Source of the DNA: a virus | Virus record (IMG/VR): IMGVR_UViG_3300033153_010718 | Location: 88,853-120,043 of that record | Reading direction: 5' to 3' (one strand) | DNA length: 31,191 nucleotides | Shown: one piece after another, positions 14,462 through 21,588 of the stretch | How positions within the stretch are numbered: position 1 is the first letter of the stretch | How the letters are laid out: every line of letters begins with the position of its first letter | Made by a program: the position numbers and the translations under genes | The notes under the pieces: model-generated | Databases searched by the model: none | Told to the model about the DNA's origin: nothing | The model's input: only the letters and a program-made list of their open reading frames with translations

Positions 14462-14969
14462 GAAGATCACGTACTGCGTAGCGATCGACGCGACCGGCGA
14501 GGTCGGCTCGGGAGAGAAGAGGTACGAAGCTCTGGCCGCACTAAGCACGTTCAGCCTGAGCTTCCACCCCGCGACGAGCACCTACATCGTTTACGAATTC
14601 GAGCACGAGCTGGCTGTCCCCAAGGAGGGGGACTGGACCGGCCTGCGCTCTGTCCCAAGCCCAAGGAGGAAGAAAGTGGCAGCGACTGCAACAGCGACGA
14701 AGAAGGCGACCAAGAAGAAGGCGAAGGTCGCCAAGAAGGCCAAGAAGAAGGTCACCAAGAAGGCCAAGAAGGCCAAGAAGAAGGCCGTCAAGAAGGCCAA
14801 GAAGGTCGCCAAGAAGGCGAAGAAGGCCGTCAAGAAGGCGACCAAGAAGGTCGCCAAGAAGGCCAAGGCCAAGCCGAAGGCCAAGCCGAAGGCCAAGCCG
14901 AAGGCCAAGAAGGCAACCAAGAAGAAGGCCAAGACTTCCAGGTCCGGCCGCCCCACGATGCCTTGGTAG
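14448..14969 (+). CDS. histone-H1-like lysine/alanine-rich protein
   Basis: 173 residues. Residues 1-70 form a small domain with strands (ITYCVAIDATGEV, STYIVYEFEHELAV). From about residue 73 to 165 the chain is built from KKAKK, KAVKK and KAKPK units, as in bacterial and eukaryotic H1 tails. Such tails neutralise DNA phosphate, so a role in condensing or coating DNA is likely. The repeat-rich DNA is unstable by nature, so length may vary between relatives. No LGEL tag. Confidence 0.8.
   Translation: MPETKKITYCVAIDATGEVGSGEKRYEALAALSTFSLSFHPATSTYIVYEFEHELAVPKEGDWTGLRSVPSPRRKKVAATATATKKATKKKAKVAKKAKKKVTKKAKKAKKKAVKKAKKVAKKAKKAVKKATKKVAKKAKAKPKAKPKAKPKAKKATKKKAKTSRSGRPTMPW
14697..14935 (+). 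repeat. low-complexity AAGAAGGCC-type repeat
   Basis: Short imperfect tandem units (AAGAAGGCC, AAGAAGGTC, CCGAAGGCCAAG) encoding the lysine/alanine tail of the gene at 14448. The last part is a regular run of CCGAAGGCCAAG units. It is a coding repeat, not a separate element. Confidence 0.8.
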
Positions 14970-14972
14970 ACC
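14965..14972 (+). promoter_or_regulatory. GGTAGACC, variant of the GGGTAGAAC element
   Basis: Four bases lie between this variant and the ATG at 14977, and it contains the stop of the gene before. Position and core resemble the exact copies, but the sequence differs (ACC for AAC), so a promoter role is tentative. Confidence 0.25.
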
Positions 14973-14976
14973 GCGC

Positions 14977-15666
14977 ATGACCAACCTCCCCGACATGAAC
15001 AACCCGGACGCGCTCCGTGATCACGCACGCGCCGAACGTGTGCGCAAGCGTGATCTGTTCACTGTCGGGGACGAGGTCTTGATCGGTCCAGACATGGCCA
15101 GGATCGAGGTCGTGACGCCTTACGGCCCAGCGCTCACGGTCAAGGTCCGCTTCACCACAGGCGACCGCAAAGGCCAGCTGCACGGCACGATGATTCAGGA
15201 TCTTGGTGAGGTCGATGCAATCACCAAGCTCGGGTCGATCTTCACCAAGATGCTGGAAGACCAGGAGGCCGACGCCGACGCCGACAAGGCCGACGCCAAG
15301 GTCGAGGCAGCGGAAGAGGCTGGCGAGGAGGTCGGTCCGCAGATGAGCAATCCAGCGCTGACCGCCGACAAGCCCAAGCGCGCGCCCAAGGGCGAGGTCA
15401 TCTCGTGCGACTGCCCCTGCCACCGGAACGAGCCGTTCGTTCACGACCTGCCGTGCTGCACGGCGGTCTACGCGAACGGCCGGAACATCCCTCTCGGCGT
15501 GGCGCTCATCGAGTTCCGCATCAAGATGGGACGCCTGACGCGCAAGGGCGTCGAGGGCCTGGGGACGGACAGGCCGGAAGACACCTACTGCCCCGTGTGC
15601 GACCTGCGAGGCCATGCCGAATCGTCACCGGCCTGCGAGCTGTTCGGAGAGTACGGGCAGCGGTGA
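14977..15666 (+). CDS. SH3-like barrel, internal LGEL tag, zinc domain
   Basis: 229 residues in three parts. Residues 25-75: a barrel (FTVGDEVLIGPDMARIEVV, ALTVKVRFTTGD). Residues 80-88: an internal LGEL tag (DAITKLGSI). A very acidic, alanine-rich linker (90-125) follows, then a zinc domain with CDCPC, HDLPCC and CPVC...C near the end. It looks like a tagged barrel protein fused to a second protein through its tag. The end has no second tag. Confidence 0.78.
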   Translation: MTNLPDMNNPDALRDHARAERVRKRDLFTVGDEVLIGPDMARIEVVTPYGPALTVKVRFTTGDRKGQLHGTMIQDLGEVDAITKLGSIFTKMLEDQEADADADKADAKVEAAEEAGEEVGPQMSNPALTADKPKRAPKGEVISCDCPCHRNEPFVHDLPCCTAVYANGRNIPLGVALIEFRIKMGRLTRKGVEGLGTDRPEDTYCPVCDLRGHAESSPACELFGEYGQR

Positions 15667-15896
15667 GCTTCAGGGCCGGAGATCGCGTCGTTCCCCGCGC
15701 GCCTTTCCTAATCGGTGGCCGCGATCCATTCGCGAGCTGCCGGGACGTCGGCACGATCGAACTGCGCGATGCGATGGGGCTGTACCACGTCAAGTGGGAC
15801 GGCGGGCGCCAGGGTCGCACCGGCTGGACCCTCGACACGCTGGCGCTCGCCAGCGCAGTAGACCAGCTGGCTCGTCTGCTGGAGCCGGAGGAGTGA
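15663..15896 (+). CDS. tagged SH3-like protein
   Basis: GTG start; 77 residues. FRAGDRVVPRAPF, DVGTIELRDAMGLYHVKWDGG and GWTLDTLALA give the GDRV, GTI and V.W strands. Ends in the LGEL tag SAVDQLARLLEPEE. The next gene overlaps by 4 bases and is another barrel, so this pair resembles the 3692-4436 cluster. Confidence 0.75.
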   Translation: MSFRAGDRVVPRAPFLIGGRDPFASCRDVGTIELRDAMGLYHVKWDGGRQGRTGWTLDTLALASAVDQLARLLEPEE

Positions 15897-16123
15897 GCCA
15901 CCCCTACAACGCCGGCGACCGCGTGTGGCTGCGCCTGCAATCAGGACCGATCCGCGCCACCGTGTCCTCCTGCGGCTGGGAGCACTTCGGCGGAAAGCCG
16001 TGCGTCTACCTCCGGTTGGACCGCGATGTAGCCGCCGACCAGGAAGGCATCTACAAGTTCGGCTGCGGCCCCTGGGTCTCGCCGCTCAGCGCCATCGATC
16101 GGCTCGCGGAGATCACAGCGTGA
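15893..16123 (+). CDS. tagged SH3-like protein
   Basis: GTG start; 76 residues. YNAGDRVWLRLQSGPIRATVSSCGW, CVYLRLDRDVAADQ and GPWVSPL form the barrel strands, then SAIDRLAEITA ends the protein. Two or three cysteines (SSCGW, PCVYL, GCGPW) are scattered rather than paired, so no zinc site is claimed. Confidence 0.75.
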   Translation: MSHPYNAGDRVWLRLQSGPIRATVSSCGWEHFGGKPCVYLRLDRDVAADQEGIYKFGCGPWVSPLSAIDRLAEITA

Positions 16124-16575
16124 AGCACAGGTGGGTCTTCGCCGATTACGACTACCGGTGCATGAACTGCCACCTGCGAATGCTCCGGGGGCCGACGCCT
16201 GCCGACGCGGACGGCTGCGACCCCGGCTGGATCCCCGTCGGCACCCGCATCGTCCGCACACTGCGCGACTCGGCGCACTGGCCCATGGACGCCACCGAGA
16301 ACCTCAATCGGCACGGCGAGATCATCGGCTACGACCTGAACCCGGGCGCGGACTTCTACCGGATCATGTTCGATGGCGACGACGAGCCCACGCGCTACGC
16401 GATCGGGCACCGCGGCATCGTGGAGTTGTCGGTCATCGATCTCCTGGGAGAGCTGGGGCGCGTGGTCCGCGCCGGGGAGGCGCTCAAGCGCGGCCTGCGC
16501 GACGGCCTGCGGCTCCAGAACGGCGCGGTCAGCGCTGACGCGCTCTGCGCCGAGCTGGCGGATGATCCGCCGTGA
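16120..16575 (+). CDS. zinc/barrel protein with internal tag
   Basis: GTG start; 151 residues. CMNC at 14-17 with C33 may bind zinc. A beta-rich middle (VGTRIVRTLRD, EIIGYDLNPGADFYRIMFDGDD) leads to SVIDLLGEL at 104-112, an LGEL tag. A helical tail of about 35 residues follows and itself ends ADALCAELADDPP, a faint second tag. Such tails may arise by loss of the original stop. Confidence 0.7.
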   Translation: MKHRWVFADYDYRCMNCHLRMLRGPTPADADGCDPGWIPVGTRIVRTLRDSAHWPMDATENLNRHGEIIGYDLNPGADFYRIMFDGDDEPTRYAIGHRGIVELSVIDLLGELGRVVRAGEALKRGLRDGLRLQNGAVSADALCAELADDPP

Positions 16576-16769
16576 TGCAACCTGTCATCTACTGCCGCAG
16601 CTGCCAAGTCTCGCTGAGCCTGGCCGGCAACTCCGCGAGTATCATGGCAACCCTCCACAGGGTTGCCATCGCCGACGGCTGGTTCCCTGGGCGCGACGGC
16701 TGGTTGTGCGACGTATGCGTGCCGGGAGTAGTCGATCTTCTGGGAGACCTGGCCGATGACAGACCTTGA
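16572..16769 (+). CDS. small zinc-finger tagged protein
   Basis: GTGATG at the start allows either codon; the GTG gives the usual 4-base overlap. 65 residues. CRSC at 8-11 and CDVC at 46-49 bracket a helix (SIMATLHRVAIADGW), a typical small zinc finger. Ends GVVDLLGDLADDRP, an LGEL tag. GGGAGA in the tag codons precedes the next ATG. Confidence 0.75.
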   Translation: MMQPVIYCRSCQVSLSLAGNSASIMATLHRVAIADGWFPGRDGWLCDVCVPGVVDLLGDLADDRP

Positions 16770-17211
16770 AGCCTTCCACTGGCTGAAGAAGATGAGCGCC
16801 ACGGTGCTGCTGGACGCGGACAGCGACTACACCGTGGTCATCGTGCCGCTCGGCTCGCGGGATGTAGTAACCGGAACCGCACCGAGCAACCTGACCGTGA
16901 GCCACCACGATGCCATCATCGAAGTGCGCGCCAACAGCCTGGCCGACGCCACCGAGCAGGCGCTTCAGATGTGGCGAGCACGCGGTCCGCGCTCGGCCGT
17001 GGACAGTCTGGCCGACCTGCAAGGCGCCCCGAAGAACATCTCCAGCGGCGTCTGCCCACACTGTCGCGGCGCAACCGTCGAGCGCACCGAGATGGGCGAG
17101 ACCTTCAAGCTGGAGCGCGTGATCCTGTGCACGGCGTGCGACGCCAAGACCTTCATCAGCCCGGAGGGCGCCAACGACGCGCGGGCGCAAGGGGGCGTCG
17201 GGAAATGCTAA
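16756..17211 (+). CDS. tagged domain fused to a zinc ribbon
   Basis: 151 residues. Residues 1-75 are alpha/beta (AFHWLKKMSATVLLDADSD, YTVVIVPLGSRDVV, HDAIIEVRANSLADATEQALQMW). The tag SAVDSLADL is at 80-88. After it, CPHC at 100-103 and CTAC at 125-128 form a zinc ribbon. The tag therefore lies between two complete domains, a further example of fusion through a lost stop. Confidence 0.75.
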   Translation: MTDLEAFHWLKKMSATVLLDADSDYTVVIVPLGSRDVVTGTAPSNLTVSHHDAIIEVRANSLADATEQALQMWRARGPRSAVDSLADLQGAPKNISSGVCPHCRGATVERTEMGETFKLERVILCTACDAKTFISPEGANDARAQGGVGKC

Positions 17212-17363
17212 CGCTGACTCTCGGCTACGCGCTGCTGCGGCGCTGGTGGCACTGCCTATGGGGCTGCCTCGACGGTCATTGCATGGTGGATGCTCGGCAC
17301 TGCGACGGGAGCCGCAGCTTCTGGTGCACCTGCGGTAGATTGTTCTGGAAGGAGGGCGACTGA
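17205..17363 (+). CDS. small cysteine/tryptophan-rich protein
   Basis: 52 residues. Six cysteines (17, 21, 26, 33, 41, 43) with WW, LWG and FW around them; probably one zinc site and an exposed aromatic surface. The hydrophobic first ten residues (MLTLTLGYAL) are too short for a firm membrane call. The stop abuts the next ATG (TGATG). No tag. Confidence 0.6.
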   Translation: MLTLTLGYALLRRWWHCLWGCLDGHCMVDARHCDGSRSFWCTCGRLFWKEGD

Positions 17364-17605
17364 TGGCCGCGACCGACAAGATTCGCTACGGCATCGAGCA
17401 CTGGCGCGCGAAGGCCGCGGCGCTCCCGAACGGCGAGATCATGAGCGCCCAGCTGGAGCGCCTGCTGGCAGTGTTCCGCGCCTGCGAGCACCCCGGGGAG
17501 ACCCCCATCAGCGCCACGCACACGCTCTGCAACCACTGCCAGTGGATGCACTACACCCCCACCCATCCCAACGGGGAGTGGGAACCGGTCGGCTTCAGCC
17601 AGTAG
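17363..17605 (+). CDS. small histidine/cysteine protein
   Basis: 80 residues. Helix KIRYGIEHWRAKAAALP and AQLERLLAVFRACEHPG, then THTLCNHCQWMHYTPTHP, where two cysteines and four histidines could hold one metal. No tag. It is the last gene before a GGGTAGAAC element. Confidence 0.68.
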   Translation: MAATDKIRYGIEHWRAKAAALPNGEIMSAQLERLLAVFRACEHPGETPISATHTLCNHCQWMHYTPTHPNGEWEPVGFSQ

Positions 17606-17609
17606 GCCG

Positions 17610-17618
17610 GGGTAGAAC
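17610..17618 (+). promoter_or_regulatory. GGGTAGAAC promoter-like element, copy 5
   Basis: Exact match in a 19-base gap between genes, six bases before the ATG at 17625, no Shine-Dalgarno. Here it lies wholly outside coding sequence, which argues that it is selected as DNA. Confidence 0.55.
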
Positions 17619-17624
17619 TAGGGC

Positions 17625-17894
17625 ATGGCCATGCTCGTGCCAGGCGACCGCGTCGAGATCACCACGGATGTCCCGTACTACGTCCACCTGGACCACAAGT
17701 GGGATCCCAACACGAAGCTCTACCTGCGGCTGGTCGGCTGCCGAGGCGCGGTCCGCGAGGGTTTCAGGACATGGGACGGCGTGCCATACGTCAGACTGAC
17801 CATGGACCTGGATCCAGAGAAGCCCTACACGATCGGCCCCGAGTGGTGCGAACTGCTCTCGGCGGTAGACCGGCTCGGGGAGCTGGTCGCATGA
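17625..17894 (+). CDS. tagged SH3-like protein
   Basis: 89 residues. LVPGDRVEITTDVPYYVHLD, LYLRLVGCRGAVREGF and VPYVRLTMDLDPEKPYTIG form a barrel; WCELL passes into the LGEL tag SAVDRLGELVA, the consensus form. The tag codons hold both GGTAGACC (17864-17871) and GGGGAG, so they may carry a -10-like box and Shine-Dalgarno for the next gene. Confidence 0.78.
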   Translation: MAMLVPGDRVEITTDVPYYVHLDHKWDPNTKLYLRLVGCRGAVREGFRTWDGVPYVRLTMDLDPEKPYTIGPEWCELLSAVDRLGELVA

Positions 17895-18163
17895 GCAGCC
17901 GCCTCATCGGTCCCATGCGCGACACCACCTACCACGAAGGCGAAGAGGTCTGGCTACACCCGAACAAGGGTAAGCCCGCGCTGCGCCACCGCTGCCGGAT
18001 CACGAGAGTCCACCGCTACAGCGGCTTCGGCCAGACCGTGCTCTACAACACGGACCACACCTACCTGTCCGACGGAAAGACGTGCAAGGCCGAGTGCATC
18101 AGCGCCCACTGGTTCGTGCCCCTGTCCGCCATCGACCGCTTGGGAGAACTGATCAGTGCCTGA
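17891..18163 (+). CDS. tagged barrel protein, paralogue of 18470
   Basis: 90 residues. YHEGEEVWLHPNKGKPALRHRCRITRVHR matches EGNEVWFFYAVADRTVRYRCRITRVCR two genes on. Continues with a variable loop (TVLYNTDHTYLSDG) and HWFVPL before the tag SAIDRLGELISA. The shared RCRITRV block marks duplication; an unrelated gene now lies between the copies. Confidence 0.75.
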   Translation: MSSRLIGPMRDTTYHEGEEVWLHPNKGKPALRHRCRITRVHRYSGFGQTVLYNTDHTYLSDGKTCKAECISAHWFVPLSAIDRLGELISA

Positions 18164-18473
18164 GCGCATCTACATGGTCGAGCAGATCGAGGTGCAGCGC
18201 GCCAGGCTCCTGACGTGCTGGGCAACCTACGACCTGGCCAAGCGCGAGGTCGAGAAGCTCCTCGACAAGATGCCGAAGCGCGGGGGCGGTAGCCACGGCA
18301 GGTGGGAAAGGCGGCCCAAGCAGAAGCGCGGGAGCCCGAACCACGGCAAGACCGAAATGGTTTGGGGCTGCAACTCGTTCGGCCCTTCGACAAACCACGT
18401 CTCCGCGTTCGCGGTCGTCTCGTTCGAGGTCGGGGGCTCTGTGGTCGATCGCCTCGCGGACCTGGCGCGATGA
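18156..18473 (+). CDS. tagged helical/basic protein
   Basis: GTG start at an 8-base overlap; TTGGGAGAACTG inside the preceding tag supplies GGGAG. 105 residues. A helix (MVEQIEVQRARLLTCWATYDLAKREVEKLLDKM) is followed by a basic glycine-rich loop (KRGGGSHGRWERRPKQKRG), then strands (SAFAVVSFEVGG) and the LGEL tag SVVDRLADLAR. Confidence 0.72.
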   Translation: MPERIYMVEQIEVQRARLLTCWATYDLAKREVEKLLDKMPKRGGGSHGRWERRPKQKRGSPNHGKTEMVWGCNSFGPSTNHVSAFAVVSFEVGGSVVDRLADLAR

Positions 18474-18709
18474 GCTTCCAGGAGGGCAACGAGGTCTGGT
18501 TCTTCTACGCCGTCGCCGATCGCACGGTGCGCTACCGCTGTCGCATTACGCGGGTGTGCCGTCTCCAGAACAAGCGCGTTCCGGGCGCCTCAACCGCGTT
18601 CTACGACCTGGACTACCAGTGGGCGCCAACCGTCTTCGCGCGCGCCATCACCGAAGACCGTCTTGAGCACGTCTCGGTCATCGACAGACTCGGGGAACTG
18701 GCGCCATGA
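18470..18709 (+). CDS. tagged barrel protein, paralogue of 17891
   Basis: 79 residues. Shares EG-EVW and RCRITRV with the 17891 gene, and the following AFYDLDYQWAP matches its VLYNTDHTYLS. Ends EHVSVIDRLGELAP, an LGEL tag. Tag and barrel core are more conserved between the copies than the loops. Confidence 0.75.
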   Translation: MSFQEGNEVWFFYAVADRTVRYRCRITRVCRLQNKRVPGASTAFYDLDYQWAPTVFARAITEDRLEHVSVIDRLGELAP

Positions 18710-18996
18710 ACCGCCCGCCGCCCGAGCGCACGCCGCCCAAGTTCAAGGTCGGGGACCGCGTGTGGGTCGATCTCTTCAAGACCCGCTACCTGGGAACGAT
18801 CTGGAAGATCGCCGCCTACCCCACGGATGATCTGATCCGCATGGGCTACGCCGCGGGCTTCTGGGCCTATCACGTGAACGACTGCGCGCCCTACGAATCG
18901 ACCTCGTTCTCCGGCAACCTGCTGGAGCTGGCGGTCATCGATACCCTGGGGAGCCTGACCAACACCGACAGGAGAGCCGCAGATGACTTGGACTGA
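18706..18996 (+). CDS. tagged SH3-like protein with acidic tail
   Basis: 96 residues. A proline-rich lead, then FKVGDRVWVDLFKTRYLGTIWKIAAYP and a strand AYHVNDCAPYES; the tag AVIDTLGSLTN is followed by eleven residues (TDRRAADDLD), some overlapping the next gene. The GDRV and GTI strands again suggest a KOW/Tudor-like barrel. Confidence 0.74.
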   Translation: MNRPPPERTPPKFKVGDRVWVDLFKTRYLGTIWKIAAYPTDDLIRMGYAAGFWAYHVNDCAPYESTSFSGNLLELAVIDTLGSLTNTDRRAADDLD

Positions 18997-19213
18997 CATC
19001 GTGGGCGCGCACCCCTACCTCATCGCGCTGGTGCTGGTGTTCGCGGTCTACGTGACGGGCCGCACGACGTTCCTCTGCTGGAACCGCGCCATGCGCGCGC
19101 TCAACGTGCGCAAGCACGGCTGGCCGCCAGCGCACTGCGATGCGGACGGCGACCTGACCGCCTTGTACAAGGAGCAGAGCAAGCGCTTCGGGCTCGGCAA
19201 CGGCCACCAGTGA
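18983..19213 (+). CDS. small membrane protein
   Basis: 76 residues. Residues 10-30 (PYLIALVLVFAVYVTG region) form one membrane span preceded by few residues; the rest is basic and soluble (RAMRALNVRKHGW, LYKEQSKRFGLG), so the C-terminus is probably cytoplasmic by the positive-inside rule. No tag, unlike its neighbours. Role unknown. Confidence 0.7.
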   Translation: MTWTDIVGAHPYLIALVLVFAVYVTGRTTFLCWNRAMRALNVRKHGWPPAHCDADGDLTALYKEQSKRFGLGNGHQ

Positions 19214-19416
19214 TGGGACCGGGGGACCGCGTCACCATCGCCGCACCGCACCTTGGCTACCACGGCTGGTCTGGCGTAGTAGTCCGCAGCGACCGCGGCG
19301 ACCGCGGACTGGTACCGGTCATGTTTCCAACGAACAAGAACGACGTCGGCTGGTTCAAGCCGGAGAACCTCGTCTTGGACGCGGTCACAGCCCTGGGCAA
19401 TCTGGCCAATGAGTGA
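19210..19416 (+). CDS. tagged SH3-like protein
   Basis: GTGATG start, so either codon could serve. About 67 residues. GPGDRVTIAAPHLGYHGWSGVVVRSDRGDRGLVPVMFP is a clear barrel with GDRV and G-VV strands; WFKPENLVL leads to the LGEL tag DAVTALGNLANE. Confidence 0.74.
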   Translation: MMGPGDRVTIAAPHLGYHGWSGVVVRSDRGDRGLVPVMFPTNKNDVGWFKPENLVLDAVTALGNLANE

Positions 19417-19711
19417 CCTGTACCCCGACAATCCGGCCAAGGACATCCCAGGGCTCAACCGGGACGACTACGCCATCGTCACCGGCTACCCGTTCTTCCA
19501 GCCCAGCAACGATGCGAACGGCCGCGTGGTTCAGCTGCGCGGACACCAGGGACCGGGCCACCAGCGCTCGTTCGTGCTGGCAACCGACATCGCGCGGGAA
19601 GCCGAGGACCCGGATTACTGGTCACGCCACATGAGCTTCCACTCCCAGTGGCTGCGGCCGGTGGGCGTCATCGAGGCGCTCGGGAGCTTGGCCAATGCCT
19701 CATCCGCATGA
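19409..19711 (+). CDS. tagged protein, 100 aa
   Basis: ATG at an 8-base overlap. DDYAIVTGYPFFQPSNDANGRVVQLRG and RSFVLATDIAREAED look like barrel strands; SQWLRPVGVIEALGSLANASSA ends it, an LGEL tag of GVIE type. Last 17 bases overlap the next gene. Confidence 0.7.
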   Translation: MSDLYPDNPAKDIPGLNRDDYAIVTGYPFFQPSNDANGRVVQLRGHQGPGHQRSFVLATDIAREAEDPDYWSRHMSFHSQWLRPVGVIEALGSLANASSA

Positions 19712-19976
19712 GTTCCTCTCCCCAGGCACGGGCGGCCACGAGAGAGATGCAAGGATCATCCCGCCGCCGCGCTTCGTTCCAGACGAGTTCGTGACCACAC
19801 AGGGCACGCGCCCGGGGGCCTGCTTCCGCGTCCTTGAGTGCTTGGGCGTGGACGCCGAGAACCGCCACCGGTGGTACCTGATCGAGATCAGCGGCGCGAA
19901 GGTGCGGATCTGCGAAAGCGATCTGCAAGGCCCGGTCGAGGTTGTCGAGGAGCTGGGGAGGATCGTCGATGTCTAA
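19695..19976 (+). CDS. tagged SH3-like protein
   Basis: 93 residues. An unstructured lead (PHPHEFLSPGTGGHERD), then FVTTQGTRPGACFRVLECLGVD, HRWYLIEISGAKVRICESDLQG and the LGEL tag EVVEELGRIVDV, with glutamates replacing the usual small residues. GGGGAGGA in the tag codons is a strong Shine-Dalgarno for the next gene. Confidence 0.7.
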   Translation: MPHPHEFLSPGTGGHERDARIIPPPRFVPDEFVTTQGTRPGACFRVLECLGVDAENRHRWYLIEISGAKVRICESDLQGPVEVVEELGRIVDV

Positions 19977-20307
19977 CTGGTCCGAGTACGGCGTCGTCTC
20001 GCACGCCCGCTACGCTCTGGAGTGCCCGCTCTGCAACAAGGCCAGAGGTCAAGTGCTCATCACCGAGCGCTGTCAGACGGCGAACAGCTACGGCGGCCTC
20101 CTGCACATGGAATGCAAGACCTGCGGCGAGCTGGGCCAGACGGAGATCGCGTGGGATTGGGCTGTCCCGGCCGGAACCAGAATGAGCGAGCACGGACGCG
20201 ACGCGGCCGAGATACTGACCGTCTGGCTCATGGACCACCCACCGAGCGCCGTCGTGCAGCTGGCCGCCATCGCCAGACGCATCGGCCCAGAGAACGACGA
20301 TTCGTGA
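19969..20307 (+). CDS. zinc-ribbon tagged protein
   Basis: 112 residues. CPLC at 19-22 and CKTC at 49-52 make a classic zinc ribbon, as in Lar-type restriction alleviation and other phage ribbons (similarity in layout only). A helix (GRDAAEILTVWLMDH) leads to SAVVQLAAIARR plus nine residues; the tag has V for D. Confidence 0.74.
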   Translation: MSNWSEYGVVSHARYALECPLCNKARGQVLITERCQTANSYGGLLHMECKTCGELGQTEIAWDWAVPAGTRMSEHGRDAAEILTVWLMDHPPSAVVQLAAIARRIGPENDDS

Positions 20308-20630
20308 AGAGGGTAGACCAGATCTTCCAGGTGTTCGTGCAGCCGCCTGAGACCAGACTAATCCACCTGCCCGCGGACGCGAGGATCGCCATAGCCACCA
20401 TCACCACCGACCAGAACATCTGGCTGAGTATCAGCGGTCTGCATCACGGCGGCGGCTCCGGTCAGACGGCGCTGCGCGCAGGCGAGACGATCACCATCGA
20501 AAAACCGTCTGGCAACGTGATCGAAATTCATGGGGGCAGCAGAGATGCCGAAGTCACCGCCGTCCTCTGCTACGATCACGACCCATCGGCGGTAGACCAG
20601 CTGGCGGACCTGGCCAGGAAGCTCAAATGA
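20304..20630 (+). CDS. beta-rich tagged protein
   Basis: GTG start; 108 residues. Strands throughout: QIFQVFVQPPETRLIHL, ARIAIATITTDQNIWLSISGLHHGG, ETITIEKPSGNVIEIHGG, EVTAVLCYDHD. This resembles a jelly-roll or sandwich rather than an SH3 barrel. Ends in the LGEL tag SAVDQLADLARKLK, whose codons hold GGTAGACC at 20591-20598. Confidence 0.72.
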   Translation: MKRVDQIFQVFVQPPETRLIHLPADARIAIATITTDQNIWLSISGLHHGGGSGQTALRAGETITIEKPSGNVIEIHGGSRDAEVTAVLCYDHDPSAVDQLADLARKLK

Positions 20631-20944
20631 CCGAGCGCGAAGAGGCCGCCCTGGTCGATGCGCTGGCCGCCATGCGCGGCGTGAGGCGATGGACGGGAAC
20701 CGTCAATCAGGATCCGTGCGTTCGGAGACTGCAGCGAGCGCTCTTGCGCCTGGCCGGCATGCCAACGCGGGGCGAGATCGATACTCGCGGCGTGCCGTTC
20801 GATCTGCGCGCGGCCGAGGGCGAGTACTACGAGTGCGAGGAGTACGCCTGGGAGATCAAGCGCTGGTTGCCCAAGCTCCGCGCCCGGATCGTGGCGTGGC
20901 GAGGCCCGGTGGAAGCGCTCGGGGACCTGGCCCGCGATGCCTGA
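20627..20944 (+). CDS. helical tagged protein
   Basis: 105 residues. EEAALVDALAAMRGVRRW, CVRRLQRALLRLAGMP, an acidic aromatic patch (AEGEYYECEEYAWEIKRWL), then PVEALGDLARDA as a divergent LGEL tag. No known family. The tag codons hold GGGGA ahead of the next ATG. Confidence 0.7.
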   Translation: MTEREEAALVDALAAMRGVRRWTGTVNQDPCVRRLQRALLRLAGMPTRGEIDTRGVPFDLRAAEGEYYECEEYAWEIKRWLPKLRARIVAWRGPVEALGDLARDA

Positions 20945-21263
20945 CGCGAACGCACTGCGCCAGCGCCGACACGACCTGTGCATGGCCACTACCAGATGCC
21001 CCAGGTGCGCAGCTTGGCCGGGCCGCGAGTGCCACGCGCTCTATCGGCACATCAACCGCCGCGTATACCCGCGCGGAGTTTGGAAGCGCGCGATCCAGAA
21101 CGCAGGCAAACCGGCGAACACCGCAGGCGTCACGGGCAAGATCGAGGGCAAGATCGGCCGCAGCGATTGGGGCCGCCAGCTGGGCGGGCTGCACGCCGAG
21201 CGCTGGACCGCGTGGGAAGCCAGGTCAGTCGTAGAGCGCCTGGGGGAGATCATCGATGCCTGA
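20937..21263 (+). CDS. phage-type zinc finger, tagged, copy 1 of tandem pair
   Basis: 108 residues. C21-PRC-C24, PGRE-C32 and GLHAER (H86) follow the phage zinc-finger pattern CPxCxAxPGxxC ... HxxR. The start MPDANALRQRRHD and the block GLHAERW are shared almost exactly with the next gene. Ends SVVERLGEIIDA, an LGEL tag. Fingers of this type are common in actinophages and are thought to bind nucleic acid. Confidence 0.78.
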   Translation: MPDANALRQRRHDLCMATTRCPRCAAWPGRECHALYRHINRRVYPRGVWKRAIQNAGKPANTAGVTGKIEGKIGRSDWGRQLGGLHAERWTAWEARSVVERLGEIIDA

Positions 21264-21588
21264 CGCGAACGCGCTGCGACAGCGCCGACACGACTCCTGC
21301 AAGGCGACAACGTGGTGCTCGCGGTGCGGGGCCTTCGCCGGTCGCGCGTGCCACGAGCTGCGCTCGCCATACAACAACCCCGTCTACCAGAAGCAAGCCG
21401 CCCAACGCGCAATGGTCGCCGGCGTCTCGATGGGCAAAACGATGTTGCAGACAGCGGCTGTGCTCAGAGACTTGCGCGGCTTCTCAGATCGTGGCCGAGC
21501 GATCGGCGGTCTGCACGCCGAGCGCTGGGCAGAGTGGGAAACCAGCAGATCCGTCATAGAACGACTGGGAGACATCGCAGAACGATGA
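21256..21588 (+). CDS. phage-type zinc finger, tagged, copy 2 of tandem pair
   Basis: 110 residues. CSRCGAFAGRAC at 21-32 and GLHAER (H87). Ends and DNA start match copy 1 closely while the middle differs (YQKQAAQRAMVAGVSMGKTMLQ), which suggests either quick divergence or exchange of the central part. Ends SVIERLGDIAER, an LGEL tag. Confidence 0.78.
   Translation: MPDANALRQRRHDSCKATTWCSRCGAFAGRACHELRSPYNNPVYQKQAAQRAMVAGVSMGKTMLQTAAVLRDLRGFSDRGRAIGGLHAERWAEWETSRSVIERLGDIAER

Noticed and set aside
14697-14935. Possible CRISPR or tandem DNA repeat
   Set aside because: The units are short, lack spacers and follow the codons of a lysine/alanine tail.
20308-20316. GGGTAGACC just inside the gene at 20304
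   Set aside because: Resembles the promoter-like element, but no start codon follows at a suitable distance and it encodes the first residues of a supported gene.
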